Assembly: GCA_964587525.1 (NCBI GenBank)
Contig: CAZPLZ010000150.1
Location: forward strand, 1-8,218
Length of the DNA stretch: 8,218 bases
Direction of reading: 5' to 3'
DNA from: CAZPLZ01 sp964587525
GTDB lineage: Bacteria; Oederibacteriota; CAKKQC01
Made by a program: the position numbers and the translations under genes
Part shown: piece by piece, positions 1-6,653 of the stretch
Layout of the letters: every line of letters starts with the position of its first letter
Position numbering within the stretch: the stretch's first letter is position 1
Notes under the pieces: generated by a model
What the model saw: only the letters and a program-made list of their open reading frames with translations
Databases searched by the model: none
What the model was told of the DNA's origin: nothing

Positions 1-2
1 TG

Positions 3-2183
3 GCTTTTGAGGAGCTCGTGCTGGGCCAGCCTGTCTTAACCGAGGAGCTGGACTGGGGCATCCGGAGGACTCGCTACCAGGGTCCCGGCAGGGTCCTGAA
101 AAACAACGAGTGGAAGGAATGGCTCAAGACCTTGAAAGATCAAGGCTTCGTGTTTGTCCAGGGTGAACTACACCATAAAAGATTCGACCCCCCGGGTGAG
201 GCTGTCCCCCCTCACCCTAACCCTCTCCCCCTTTTGGGGGGAGAGGGTAGGGAGAGGGGGGCGAGGTCGGTGTTTTCAATCGTGGGGCATATTCGAAAGC
301 CCCTCGACTTCGCTCGGGGCCCTGAGCGAGCGAAGCGAGTCGAAGGGCCACTTGCTCCGAAGAAGCATGAGCGCAAGCTCATGGTGGAAGGGCTGGTGGA
401 GGTGGAGTGGAGCCCATCCAAAGATGCGAAGGGTCACTTCATCCCGCAATCGATTAAAACATTGTCCATCGACCTCACCACATGGGAAGGGCCTCCGGTG
501 ATGAAAGAAGCCCTCGTGATTGAACCAGGCTATTCCACCCAGCCGAACTACCCTCTGGAGCCGCTGCTCGTCTATGACCTGGACCGGGACGGGGATCCGG
601 ACATCCTGATGCCCCGGTTCAACGAGCTGTACAACAATCAGGGCGATGGCTCCTTTGTGAAGGCCCGTCTGTTCCGCGACCAGTCCCCCATGTCCCTTAC
701 TGCGGTCTACGCGGCGGTGGCCGCGGACTTCAACGGCGACGGGGCCGCGGATCTCTTTCTCTTCAGGAGAATGGACCAACCCATGCTCTATTGGGGCAGG
801 CCGGATGGGTCGTTTGCGACCCCGGCGACGGTGGTGACCATTCCGGGGGCGACCTGGGAGGATCCACAAGTGCCCACGGCTGGAGATATTGACGGGGACG
901 GCGACCTGGATGTCTGGATCGGCCAGTACAGACTGATGTTCACGGATGGGTATATTCCCACGCCGTATTACGATGCCAATGACGGGTATCCGTCCTATCT
1001 GCTCGTCAATCAAGGCGGGGGGCGGTTTACAGATAACACCGAGCAGGCGGGGCTGGCGCTAAAAAGGTTCAGGCTGAACTTCAGCGCCTCCTTGGTGGAT
1101 CTGGATGAGGACGGGGACCTGGACCTGGTCACCGTGAACGACTTTGCGGGGATTGACGTCTATCAGAACGACGGCCATGGACACTTTACAGATGTGTCCA
1201 GCTCGATGGTGGACGAGTCAGACCTCTTTGGCATGGCTCACACGGTCGGGGACTACAACCTGGACGGGAAGCTTGATCTGTACATTATTGGCATGGACTC
1301 CACCACGGCGAACTGGCTGGCCTACATGAACCTGGGCCGGGAGGAGTTTCCCGAGCATCAAAAGATGAGGGTGAAGATGGGCTACGGGAACCGGATGCTG
1401 CTTGGGGGTGTGGAGCCGGGGCACTTTCAGCAGGCCTCGTGGAATGACCAAGTGGCGAAGACAGGTTGGTCCTGGGGCACTACCAGTTTCGATTTGGATA
1501 CGGACGGCGATTTAGACATCTACGTCGCCAACGGCTATGTGAGTGACCTCTCTTGCCGGGACTACTGCACCGTGTTCTGGCGTCATGACATCTATACCAA
1601 GGGGACTCCCGAAGCCAAGTCCCAGCTTCTCCGCCGGACCGTTAGCAGATACCATTTCGGCGGGGCCCCGGTCTCCTGGAACGGCTTCGAGCACAACGTT
1701 CTATTAATGAACCATGCGGCTCAGGGTGTGTCAGGATTCACCAACGTGGCGTTTCTCACGGATGCGGCATTCGAGTTTGATTCGCGTGCCGTGATCGGCG
1801 CCGACCTAAATCTGGACGGCCGGCCCGACCTGATCGTGGTGGAGCGGATCCCGGTGCCGGGCTTGCAGGGAGTTGCGAGGCGGGGGAAGGTGCACGTGCT
1901 GGAGAATCATTGGCCCCATCCCGGCCACTGGATCGGGGTTCAGCTCCGGGAGGAACCTGGGCAATCAGCCATGGGGGCTAGGATCCTGGTTTCCACCTCT
2001 GCGGGAGATCAAACTGCCTGGATCATCACCGGAGATTCCTTTGATTGCCAACATCCCTCAACCAAACTCTTTGGCTTGGGGAAAACTGACCAGGTGGACT
2101 TCGTTGAGGTCCGCTGGGTGGGCGGGGCGGTCACACGCCTAGAGCGCCCGAACGTGGATCAGTATTATTACATCCGACCGTAG
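3..2183 (+). CDS. VCBS/FG-GAP repeat protein with C-terminal ASPIC/UnbV domain (5'-partial)
   Basis: Residues are numbered from the GTG at 18. Seven calcium-loop motifs of the FG-GAP/VCBS type (DxDxDGDxD or close variants) begin near residues 187, 237, 290, 361, 412, 492 and 596, implying a beta-propeller fold. From about residue 638 (WIGVQLREEP, then GARILVSTS, FGLGKTDQVDFVEVRW) the sequence matches the ASPIC/UnbV domain that ends CRTAC1-like proteins. Such proteins are usually exported and thought to mediate adhesion or ligand binding; no enzymatic role is evident. The frame stays open to the window edge. The GTG at 18 has GAGGAG only 3 bases upstream and gives no signal peptide, so the true start probably lies outside the window. 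Residues about 59-113 are atypical because two palindromic repeats are read in frame there. Residues before about 175 are not propeller and could be a small NTF2-like domain, which is a weak guess. Confidence 0.88.
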   Translation, partial: AFEELVLGQPVLTEELDWGIRRTRYQGPGRVLKNNEWKEWLKTLKDQGFVFVQGELHHKRFDPPGEAVPPHPNPLPLLGGEGRERGARSVFSIVGHIRKPLDFARGPERAKRVEGPLAPKKHERKLMVEGLVEVEWSPSKDAKGHFIPQSIKTLSIDLTTWEGPPVMKEALVIEPGYSTQPNYPLEPLLVYDLDRDGDPDILMPRFNELYNNQGDGSFVKARLFRDQSPMSLTAVYAAVAADFNGDGAADLFLFRRMDQPMLYWGRPDGSFATPATVVTIPGATWEDPQVPTAGDIDGDGDLDVWIGQYRLMFTDGYIPTPYYDANDGYPSYLLVNQGGGRFTDNTEQAGLALKRFRLNFSASLVDLDEDGDLDLVTVNDFAGIDVYQNDGHGHFTDVSSSMVDESDLFGMAHTVGDYNLDGKLDLYIIGMDSTTANWLAYMNLGREEFPEHQKMRVKMGYGNRMLLGGVEPGHFQQASWNDQVAKTGWSWGTTSFDLDTDGDLDIYVANGYVSDLSCRDYCTVFWRHDIYTKGTPEAKSQLLRRTVSRYHFGGAPVSWNGFEHNVLLMNHAAQGVSGFTNVAFLTDAAFEFDSRAVIGADLNLDGRPDLIVVERIPVPGLQGVARRGKVHVLENHWPHPGHWIGVQLREEPGQSAMGARILVSTSAGDQTAWIITGDSFDCQHPSTKLFGLGKTDQVDFVEVRWVGGAVTRLERPNVDQYYYIRP
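206..261. repeat. Palindromic repeat 1 (C-rich/G-rich hairpin) inside the VCBS gene
   Basis: The left arm (206-231, C-rich, core CTCACCCTAACCCTCTCC) pairs with the right arm (236-261, G-rich, core GGAGAGGGTAGGGAGAGG) around a TTTT loop. There is one mismatch and one single-base offset in 26 positions. This is a widespread REP-like sequence type, normally intergenic. Here it is translated as low-complexity peptide PHPNPLPLLGGEGRERG within the VCBS protein. Confidence 0.85.
299..348. repeat. Palindromic repeat 2 (TCGACTTCGCTCG type) inside the VCBS gene
   Basis: Bases 299-308 (GCCCCTCGAC) pair with 339-348 (GTCGAAGGGC) with one mismatch. The stem continues as TTCGCTCG (309-316) against CGAGCGAAGCGA (327-338), which carries four extra bases. 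The centre is GGGGCCCTGAG. This is a second, unrelated class of dispersed bacterial palindrome, translated in frame as KPLDFARGPERAKRVEGPL. About 37 bases of ordinary-looking coding sequence (ARSVFSIVGHI) separate it from repeat 1. Confidence 0.82.
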
Positions 2184-2213
2184 GGGAGGTATAGAAAGAC
2201 CAGCAACGGTCGG
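2174..2213. terminator. Possible bidirectional terminator/inverted repeat between convergent genes
   Basis: CCGACCGT (2174-2181), which overlaps the first base of the VCBS stop codon, is complementary to ACGGTCGG (2206-2213) across a 24-base loop. It sits where the convergent VCBS and aldo/keto reductase genes end, a sensible place for a terminator. No clear T-run follows on either strand and the loop is long, so intrinsic termination is doubtful. Confidence 0.25.
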
Positions 2214-2222
2214 CATTTATAC

Positions 2223-2240
2223 AGGGGAGAGGTGAGGGAG
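2223..2240 (+). repeat. Half-copy resembling the right arm of palindromic repeat 1
   Basis: AGGGGAGAGGTGAGGGAG closely resembles the G-rich right arm of the repeat at 206-261 (GGGGAGAGGGTAGGGAGAGG). No C-rich partner lies beside it, so it looks like a decayed or half element in the 67-base gap between the two convergent genes. Confidence 0.45.
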
Positions 2241-2250
2241 GAGTGACTTC

Positions 2251-3198
2251 TTACTTTTTCATCGGATGCCAGCCCCAGAGGGTGTCATAGGGGTTGAGAT
2301 CCGCCGACAAGGGCCAACTGAGATCCGCCAGGCGCTTCCAGTCGGCTGAGTCCATCTTCCAATCCAGGGCTCCGAGGTTCTGGTCCACCTGCTCTGGACG
2401 CGAGGCCCCGACGATCACACTGGTGATGCCCTCTTGATCGAGAAGCCACCGTAACGCGGTCTGGCCGATGGTTTTCCCATACTTGGCCGCGGTCTCCCCC
2501 AGAGCCGACACCAGCTCCAGCACCTTGGGAAAAACATCCGGCTGCAGCCGTTTGTTCTTCCGCCGGATATCGTTGGGGAGATCCTCCAGCTTTCTAAACC
2601 TTCCGGTGAGGGCGCCCTGGCAGAGAGGGGAGTAAGGTAACACCGCGATGTTGTGCTGGCGGCACAGGGGCAGGACTTTCTTTTCGATGGAACGCCAGAG
2701 AAAATTGTGACAAGGCTGCAGGGTGTACACCCGAACGGGATCCTTGACCTCATCCCATTCCGGCTCCATCCAATTGGATACTCCGATGGCTTTGATCTTC
2801 CCCTCCTGCTTGAGTTTTTCTAGCTCGGTCAGGGCGGCTTCGGGACGGAATCCGGGGGCGGGCCAGTGCTGCTGGAGCAGGTCGATATAGTCGGTGTTCA
2901 GGAACTTCAATGATTTTTCGACGCTCGGCCGCACGTCCTCGGATTTTGAAGCCGAAAATTTTGTTGCCACCACGACTTTGTCCCGTCGGCCCTGGATGGC
3001 CCGGCCCACCAGCTCCTCGGAACGCCCTCCTCCGTAGGCGGGCGCTGTGTCCAGGAAGTTCACGCCCCGATCCAGGGCGTGGCGGACCGTGGTGACAAAA
3101 CGGTCCTCATCGGTGCTGGCCCAGCCGGCTGCCTGCCAGCATCCGATGCACAGGCGCGACACCTCGATTCCCGTGCGTCCTAGCTTTACCCGTTCCAT
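2251..3198 (-). CDS. Aldo/keto reductase family oxidoreductase
   Basis: A 315-residue NADPH-dependent aldo/keto reductase, expected to be a cytoplasmic TIM barrel that interconverts carbonyls and alcohols. Counting from the ATG at 3198, the catalytic tetrad is complete: Asp50 and Tyr55 (FLDTAPAYGGGRSEELVG), Lys80 (VVVATKF) and His111 (LLQQHWPAP). The beta strand IKAIGVSNW and the cofactor-binding stretch VIVGASRPEQVDQNLGA (about 261-277) are typical. The length is normal for bacterial members close to the YajO/Tas or AKR11-13 groups. I chose ATG 3198 because MERVKLGRTGIEVSRLCIG is the usual beginning. A TTG at 3234 would add 12 residues without family support. No good Shine-Dalgarno lies upstream of the ATG. 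The gene is convergent with the VCBS gene and divergent from the polyol dehydrogenase. The substrate cannot be read from the sequence. Confidence 0.93.
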   Translation of the reverse strand: MERVKLGRTGIEVSRLCIGCWQAAGWASTDEDRFVTTVRHALDRGVNFLDTAPAYGGGRSEELVGRAIQGRRDKVVVATKFSASKSEDVRPSVEKSLKFLNTDYIDLLQQHWPAPGFRPEAALTELEKLKQEGKIKAIGVSNWMEPEWDEVKDPVRVYTLQPCHNFLWRSIEKKVLPLCRQHNIAVLPYSPLCQGALTGRFRKLEDLPNDIRRKNKRLQPDVFPKVLELVSALGETAAKYGKTIGQTALRWLLDQEGITSVIVGASRPEQVDQNLGALDWKMDSADWKRLADLSWPLSADLNPYDTLWGWHPMKK

Positions 3199-3205
3199 CC
3201 GCCGC

Positions 3206-3234
3206 AGGATGCCGGAATTGAAACTTCCTGTCAA
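3206..3234 (-). promoter_or_regulatory. Possible promoter for the aldo/keto reductase
   Basis: On the minus strand a perfect TTGACA (3234-3229) is followed after 17 bases by CATCCT (3211-3206), a weak -10 that matches 3 of 6. Transcription would start about at the ATG at 3198, giving a leaderless mRNA; this would fit the missing Shine-Dalgarno. The weak -10 keeps this tentative. Confidence 0.28.
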
Positions 3235-3281
3235 GGGGGGTGCTGGGGATAGCTGGGGACCGTTGAACTGGTTACGGCCGG

Positions 3282-3298
3282 TGCCACCAAAGGTGGCA
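3282..3298. repeat. Perfect inverted repeat in the divergent intergenic region
   Basis: TGCCACC (3282-3288), AAA, GGTGGCA (3292-3298): a perfect 7-base inverted repeat with a 3-base centre, lying between the two divergent promoters. It could be an operator for a local regulator. It is followed by ATTTTAAA, so on the plus strand it also resembles a short intrinsic terminator. Which one, if either, cannot be decided from sequence alone. Confidence 0.45.
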
Positions 3299-3323
3299 AT
3301 TTTAAACTATGGGGTACCATCCA

Positions 3324-3352
3324 TTGCCGAGACGAGTCTGCGAGTCTACAAT
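3324..3352 (+). promoter_or_regulatory. Sigma70-like promoter for the dehydrogenase/beta-helix/GH18 unit
   Basis: TTGCCG (3324-3329, 4 of 6) and TACAAT (3347-3352, 5 of 6) are separated by exactly 17 bases. The predicted start is near 3359, just before the Shine-Dalgarno at 3370. A tandem CGAGTCT repeat (3333-3339 and 3341-3347) fills the spacer, and AGTCT (3343-3347) is mirrored by AGACT (3357-3361). A regulator could therefore bind here. Confidence 0.5.
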
Positions 3353-3369
3353 ACGGAGACTAGTCGTAG

Positions 3370-3375
3370 GGAGGT
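3370..3375 (+). promoter_or_regulatory. Strong Shine-Dalgarno that fixes the dehydrogenase start
   Basis: GGAGGT lies 7 bases before the GTG at 3383. It decides that start against upstream in-frame codons at 3047 and 3209, which would run the gene through the promoter and into the oppositely transcribed aldo/keto reductase. Confidence 0.8.
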
Positions 3376-3382
3376 AACTCAG

Positions 3383-4417
3383 GTGGAAGCGCTGGTCCTA
3401 GAAAAAGTCAAAGAAATAAAGGTTCGAGACATCAAACTTCCTGACGAGCTGGGGTCCCACGATGTCCGTGTTGCCATGCACACGGTCGGCATCTGCGGAA
3501 GCGACGTGCATTATTACCAGCACGGGGCCATCGGGCCTTTTGTGGTCCGTCAGCCGATGGTCCTGGGGCATGAGGGCTCGGGTACCGTGGTGGAGGTGGG
3601 AAACGAGGTCAAGTCGCTCAAGGTTGGGGACCGGGTCTGCATGGAGCCAGGCATCCCGGATCCCAACAGCAAAGCCACCCGACTGGGTATCTACAATCTG
3701 GATCCGGCCGTGCGGTTCTGGGCCACGCCTCCGGTCCACGGGTGCCTGACCGGGCACGTGGTTCATCCGGAGGCGTTTACATTTCGATTGCCGGACAACG
3801 TGAGCTTCGCCGAGGGGGCCATGGTGGAGCCTCTGGCCGTGGGCATGCACGCGGCCAACAAGGCTCAGATTCGCCCCGGGGATGTGGCCGTGGTGTTCGG
3901 CGCCGGCCCCATCGGTCAAGTCACGACCCTGGCGGCCCTGGCCGGAGGCGTAAGCCGGGTGGTGATCTGTGACCTGATTCAGCCCAAGCTTGACTTAGCC
4001 GCGAGCCTGGGACCGGTAACGCCGGTCAATATTAAAAACCAGAAGGTCTTGGATGTGGTGAACGAGTTGACGGATGGCTGGGGAGCGGACATTGTGTTCG
4101 AGTGCAGCGGCAACGAGAAGGCCGCGGCTGGGGTTTTCGAGCCTCTCTGCCCGGGAGGCCGGGTGGTCTATGTGGGTATGCCGGGCCAGAGCGTTCCCAT
4201 TGATATCGTGGCGATGCAGGTGAAGGAGGCCCGGGTTGAGACCGTGTTCCGCTATGCTCACGTCTACCCTCGGGCTCTCGCCTTGATGGGCGGGGGAAAG
4301 ATCAATGTCAGGCCCCTGATCACCGACACCTTTTCATTTAAAGACAGCGTCCAGGCCTTCAACTACGCCTGCAACACCAAGCCTGGCAGCATCAAGACCC
4401 AGATCAAGATTACCTGA
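3383..4417 (+). CDS. Zinc-dependent medium-chain polyol dehydrogenase (xylitol/sorbitol dehydrogenase type)
   Basis: 344 residues, the usual length for xylitol (D-xylulose reductase) and sorbitol dehydrogenases, which oxidise a sugar alcohol to the ketose with NAD+ in the cytoplasm. The catalytic zinc ligands are present: Cys38 (GICGSDVHYY), His63-Glu64 (LGHEGSGTVVEVG) and Glu149 (MVEPLAVGMHA). The Rossmann glycines are in VFGAGPIGQV (about 171-180). Asp197 (VVICDL) ends the second Rossmann strand and favours NAD over NADP. The loop that carries four structural-zinc cysteines in many relatives reads PGIPDPNSKATRLGIYNLDP here and has none, as in xylitol dehydrogenases of this subgroup. GTG 3383 is chosen from the strong Shine-Dalgarno and the family start. 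The gene is followed at once by the beta-helix gene. Exact substrate (xylitol, sorbitol or another polyol) is inference. Confidence 0.92.
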   Translation: MEALVLEKVKEIKVRDIKLPDELGSHDVRVAMHTVGICGSDVHYYQHGAIGPFVVRQPMVLGHEGSGTVVEVGNEVKSLKVGDRVCMEPGIPDPNSKATRLGIYNLDPAVRFWATPPVHGCLTGHVVHPEAFTFRLPDNVSFAEGAMVEPLAVGMHAANKAQIRPGDVAVVFGAGPIGQVTTLAALAGGVSRVVICDLIQPKLDLAASLGPVTPVNIKNQKVLDVVNELTDGWGADIVFECSGNEKAAAGVFEPLCPGGRVVYVGMPGQSVPIDIVAMQVKEARVETVFRYAHVYPRALALMGGGKINVRPLITDTFSFKDSVQAFNYACNTKPGSIKTQIKIT

Positions 4418-4420
4418 TTT

Positions 4421-6634
4421 GTGTTTCTCACGGGTTTGGCAGTGCTGGCTTGGCCGCTCATCGCGCTGGCGGAGCAGGCTGACATGACGCGAAAAGCTCC
4501 GATTCTTCTTGAAGGGATCAAAGCGGAGAAGGAAGGTAAGAAAAAGGGCTGGGAGAGTTTTTCCCGTGAGGTGGACCTGCCGACGCCGGGGGTGTGGTAC
4601 ATCTGGCTGAAGGCGACCAACCAAGGCTCTATCCCGGCCGTGCTTACCTACGACCTGGATGGGAAACAGCCGCTCAAGAGCGCCCGCGCGCAAATTATGA
4701 TCCACCCGCACATGAAATCACAGTGGATCTCGTACACCCGCTACGCGGCCTACCCAGGGTTTAGAGCACAAGTGCACGTTGAAAAGGCAGGGAAGCACAC
4801 GCTGAGCTTTCGTCACCTCCTGGGCTCTCGTCAACGCTCGGGAAAGGTCACCATCGAAAAGATTGCGCTCACCCTGTATTTCTCGGCGCGGCCTGATGGT
4901 GACACCCTGAACCACGATCGTGATCCTGGCGGTGGCCGGTTGGAGTTCCCGGTGAGTCCTAAGAAGGTGGATGGCTTCCGGGAAGACTGGAAATCTCCAG
5001 CAATCGAAGCGGCTGGCAGAACCTACTATGTGGATTCAAAGGACGGAGACAACCGCAACTCTGGGCGATCACCGAAAAAAGCCTGGAAGACATTGGCCAT
5101 GGTCAACGGGCGGCGGTTCAAACCCGGCGACGCCATTCTGCTCAAGCGTGGAGGGCGGTGGGACGAGGGCCTGGCGCCCCGGGGCAACGGGACAGCCCGG
5201 AGATGGATCACGATCGGCGCCTATGGCAAGGGGTCGCGTCCCTACGTCAATGGAGCCAACCGGCCGGGAGTGAACCTGGAGGATCAGAGCTACTGGGTGA
5301 TTCAAGACTTGCAGGTGACCAGCGATCCCGAGTACGGGTGGCAGGGAGGAGGAATTGTCGTGTCCGCCTCTGTCGGGAAACCCCAGCCCAGAGGCATCAA
5401 GATCTACAACTGCGTTGCTTTCGACACCGGTGGCAGCGGCATTACTGTGGGCAACAGGCACGGTTCCGAGGCGAACGGTTACGACGGGGTCATCATCGAA
5501 AATTGTCTAACCTTTGCTAACGGAGGCAGTGGGATCGAAGTCAATGGCAGCGATCAGAACGGTTGCCGCAACAGCGTCATTCGATACTGCACCGCGTACA
5601 GCAATCCGGGGATGGCCGGGATCTGGATTCACAGCGGGCAGAACGGGCTGATCGAGCACTGCGTGGGGTACAACAACGCCTGCATTAACATCTGGACCTG
5701 GAACTCAATCAACGTGACGATCCGGCACTGCGAGGCCTACCGGGGGGTACCACCGCGCGACGCGGGCGGATTCGACATTGACTGGGGCTGCGAGGCGTGC
5801 ACCCTGGAGTACTGCTACTCCCACCACAATGAGGGCGTGGGCATCCTGCTCATGGGGAACGGAACCGGGAAGTACCGGGGTTTTCCCCTCGCGAGCCGCT
5901 ACAACCTGTGCCGGTACAACGTGAGCGAGTACGACAATCCCCCGCTTGGGCTGACGGAGACGTTCGATTACGGGAAGGTGTACAACAACGTGGCTGTGGC
6001 CCCTCCCTACACGTCGGCGGCGCTGAGTGTCTCGGGCTGGCCGTACAATCCGTGGTCCAAGAGTACGACGGGGAGCTGGAGCGGAGGCTGGCCCGCGCAT
6101 ACGGAGTTTGTCAACAATATCCTGGTCGCGCAGGGCAAGGCCGTCCCGATGTGGATCGATGACTATGCCACGCGGCAGCACAATGTCTTCGACCACAACC
6201 TGTTCTGGAGGCTGGACGGTAAGGGGCCGATCATCAAGTGGGCGGGACGCGAGCATGGCAAGGGGTTCTGGCTCGGTACGAAGGAGGGCCAGATTCCGCC
6301 GGACGTCTACCAGGATATTGAGAAGTTCCGGAAAGCCACGGGGCAGGAGACGCATGGCGTCCACGCGGATCCCAGGTTGCGGGATGTCGCCAACGGCGGG
6401 ATCGGCCGCCTGCCGCTTGCTGCTTACCGACTGCTGCGAGATTCACCCGCCCGGCTGGCTGGACGCCCGGTGAAGCTGAGCGAGGAGTGGCTGGCGGCCC
6501 GCCGGAAATACCTGACCGACACGGGCGCTGAAGCGTATGGAATCCCGATGGAGCCAGCGCCGGACAACCGGGATTACTGGGGTGGAAAGTTAGGTTCAGC
6601 GTGGAGTGTTTCTATCGGCGCGCACGAACCTTAA
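4421..6634 (+). CDS. Exported right-handed parallel beta-helix repeat protein
   Basis: 737 residues. Residues 1-18 form a signal peptide (hydrophobic core, likely cleavage after ALA), although no basic residue precedes the core. Residues about 25-155 resemble a beta-sandwich carbohydrate-binding type domain. At 202-225 YYVDSKDGDNRNSG...AWKTL is the DUF1565-like opening of beta-helix proteins. Helix rungs run from about 326 to 505, with cysteines at the same rung position in six successive coils (331, 362, 390, 414, 437, 465). The C-terminus (HADPRLRD, YRLLRDSPA, ending SIGAHEP) is the usual closure of this family. Many relatives are polysaccharide lyases or glycan-binding proteins, but I cannot point to a catalytic residue. 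GTG 4421 lies 3 bases after the dehydrogenase stop, in the same frame and without a clear Shine-Dalgarno, so translational coupling is likely. Confidence 0.9.
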   Translation: MFLTGLAVLAWPLIALAEQADMTRKAPILLEGIKAEKEGKKKGWESFSREVDLPTPGVWYIWLKATNQGSIPAVLTYDLDGKQPLKSARAQIMIHPHMKSQWISYTRYAAYPGFRAQVHVEKAGKHTLSFRHLLGSRQRSGKVTIEKIALTLYFSARPDGDTLNHDRDPGGGRLEFPVSPKKVDGFREDWKSPAIEAAGRTYYVDSKDGDNRNSGRSPKKAWKTLAMVNGRRFKPGDAILLKRGGRWDEGLAPRGNGTARRWITIGAYGKGSRPYVNGANRPGVNLEDQSYWVIQDLQVTSDPEYGWQGGGIVVSASVGKPQPRGIKIYNCVAFDTGGSGITVGNRHGSEANGYDGVIIENCLTFANGGSGIEVNGSDQNGCRNSVIRYCTAYSNPGMAGIWIHSGQNGLIEHCVGYNNACINIWTWNSINVTIRHCEAYRGVPPRDAGGFDIDWGCEACTLEYCYSHHNEGVGILLMGNGTGKYRGFPLASRYNLCRYNVSEYDNPPLGLTETFDYGKVYNNVAVAPPYTSAALSVSGWPYNPWSKSTTGSWSGGWPAHTEFVNNILVAQGKAVPMWIDDYATRQHNVFDHNLFWRLDGKGPIIKWAGREHGKGFWLGTKEGQIPPDVYQDIEKFRKATGQETHGVHADPRLRDVANGGIGRLPLAAYRLLRDSPARLAGRPVKLSEEWLAARRKYLTDTGAEAYGIPMEPAPDNRDYWGGKLGSAWSVSIGAHEP

Positions 6635-6653
6635 GATCCTGTAGGCTCCCTGC

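Noticed and set aside
154..501. Overlapping small frames around the palindromes (154-501 plus, 212-421 minus)
   Set aside because: Palindromic repeats stay open in several frames by nature; the peptides are the well-known spurious translations of such repeats.
276..1013. 245-codon minus-strand open frame antisense to the VCBS gene
   Set aside because: It is a by-product of the repeated GAC/GAT-rich calcium loops read backwards (Val/Ile/Arg/Pro-rich nonsense) and has no recognisable domain. The plus strand has seven motifs and an ASPIC domain.
3199..3234. TTG start at 3234 for the aldo/keto reductase
   Set aside because: Those bases form a perfect -35-like TTGACA; the added 12 residues have no family support and ATG 3198 matches the usual N-terminus.
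3047..3382. N-terminal extension of the dehydrogenase frame
   Set aside because: It overlaps the aldo/keto reductase on the other strand, spans the promoter, and is not family-like; GTG 3383 has a strong Shine-Dalgarno.
3398..3919. 173-codon minus-strand open frame antisense to the dehydrogenase
   Set aside because: The sense strand carries all catalytic residues of a known family; the antisense product is His/Arg-rich and featureless.
4415..4417. Selenocysteine or programmed readthrough at the dehydrogenase TGA
   Set aside because: The dehydrogenase ends at its normal family length and the following sequence is a signal peptide; no SECIS-like structure is evident, so an ordinary stop is simplest.
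5705..6364. 219-codon minus-strand open frame
   Set aside because: It lies wholly within the beta-helix gene, is Arg/Val/Pro-rich, shows no motif, and the sense strand has clear helix rungs.
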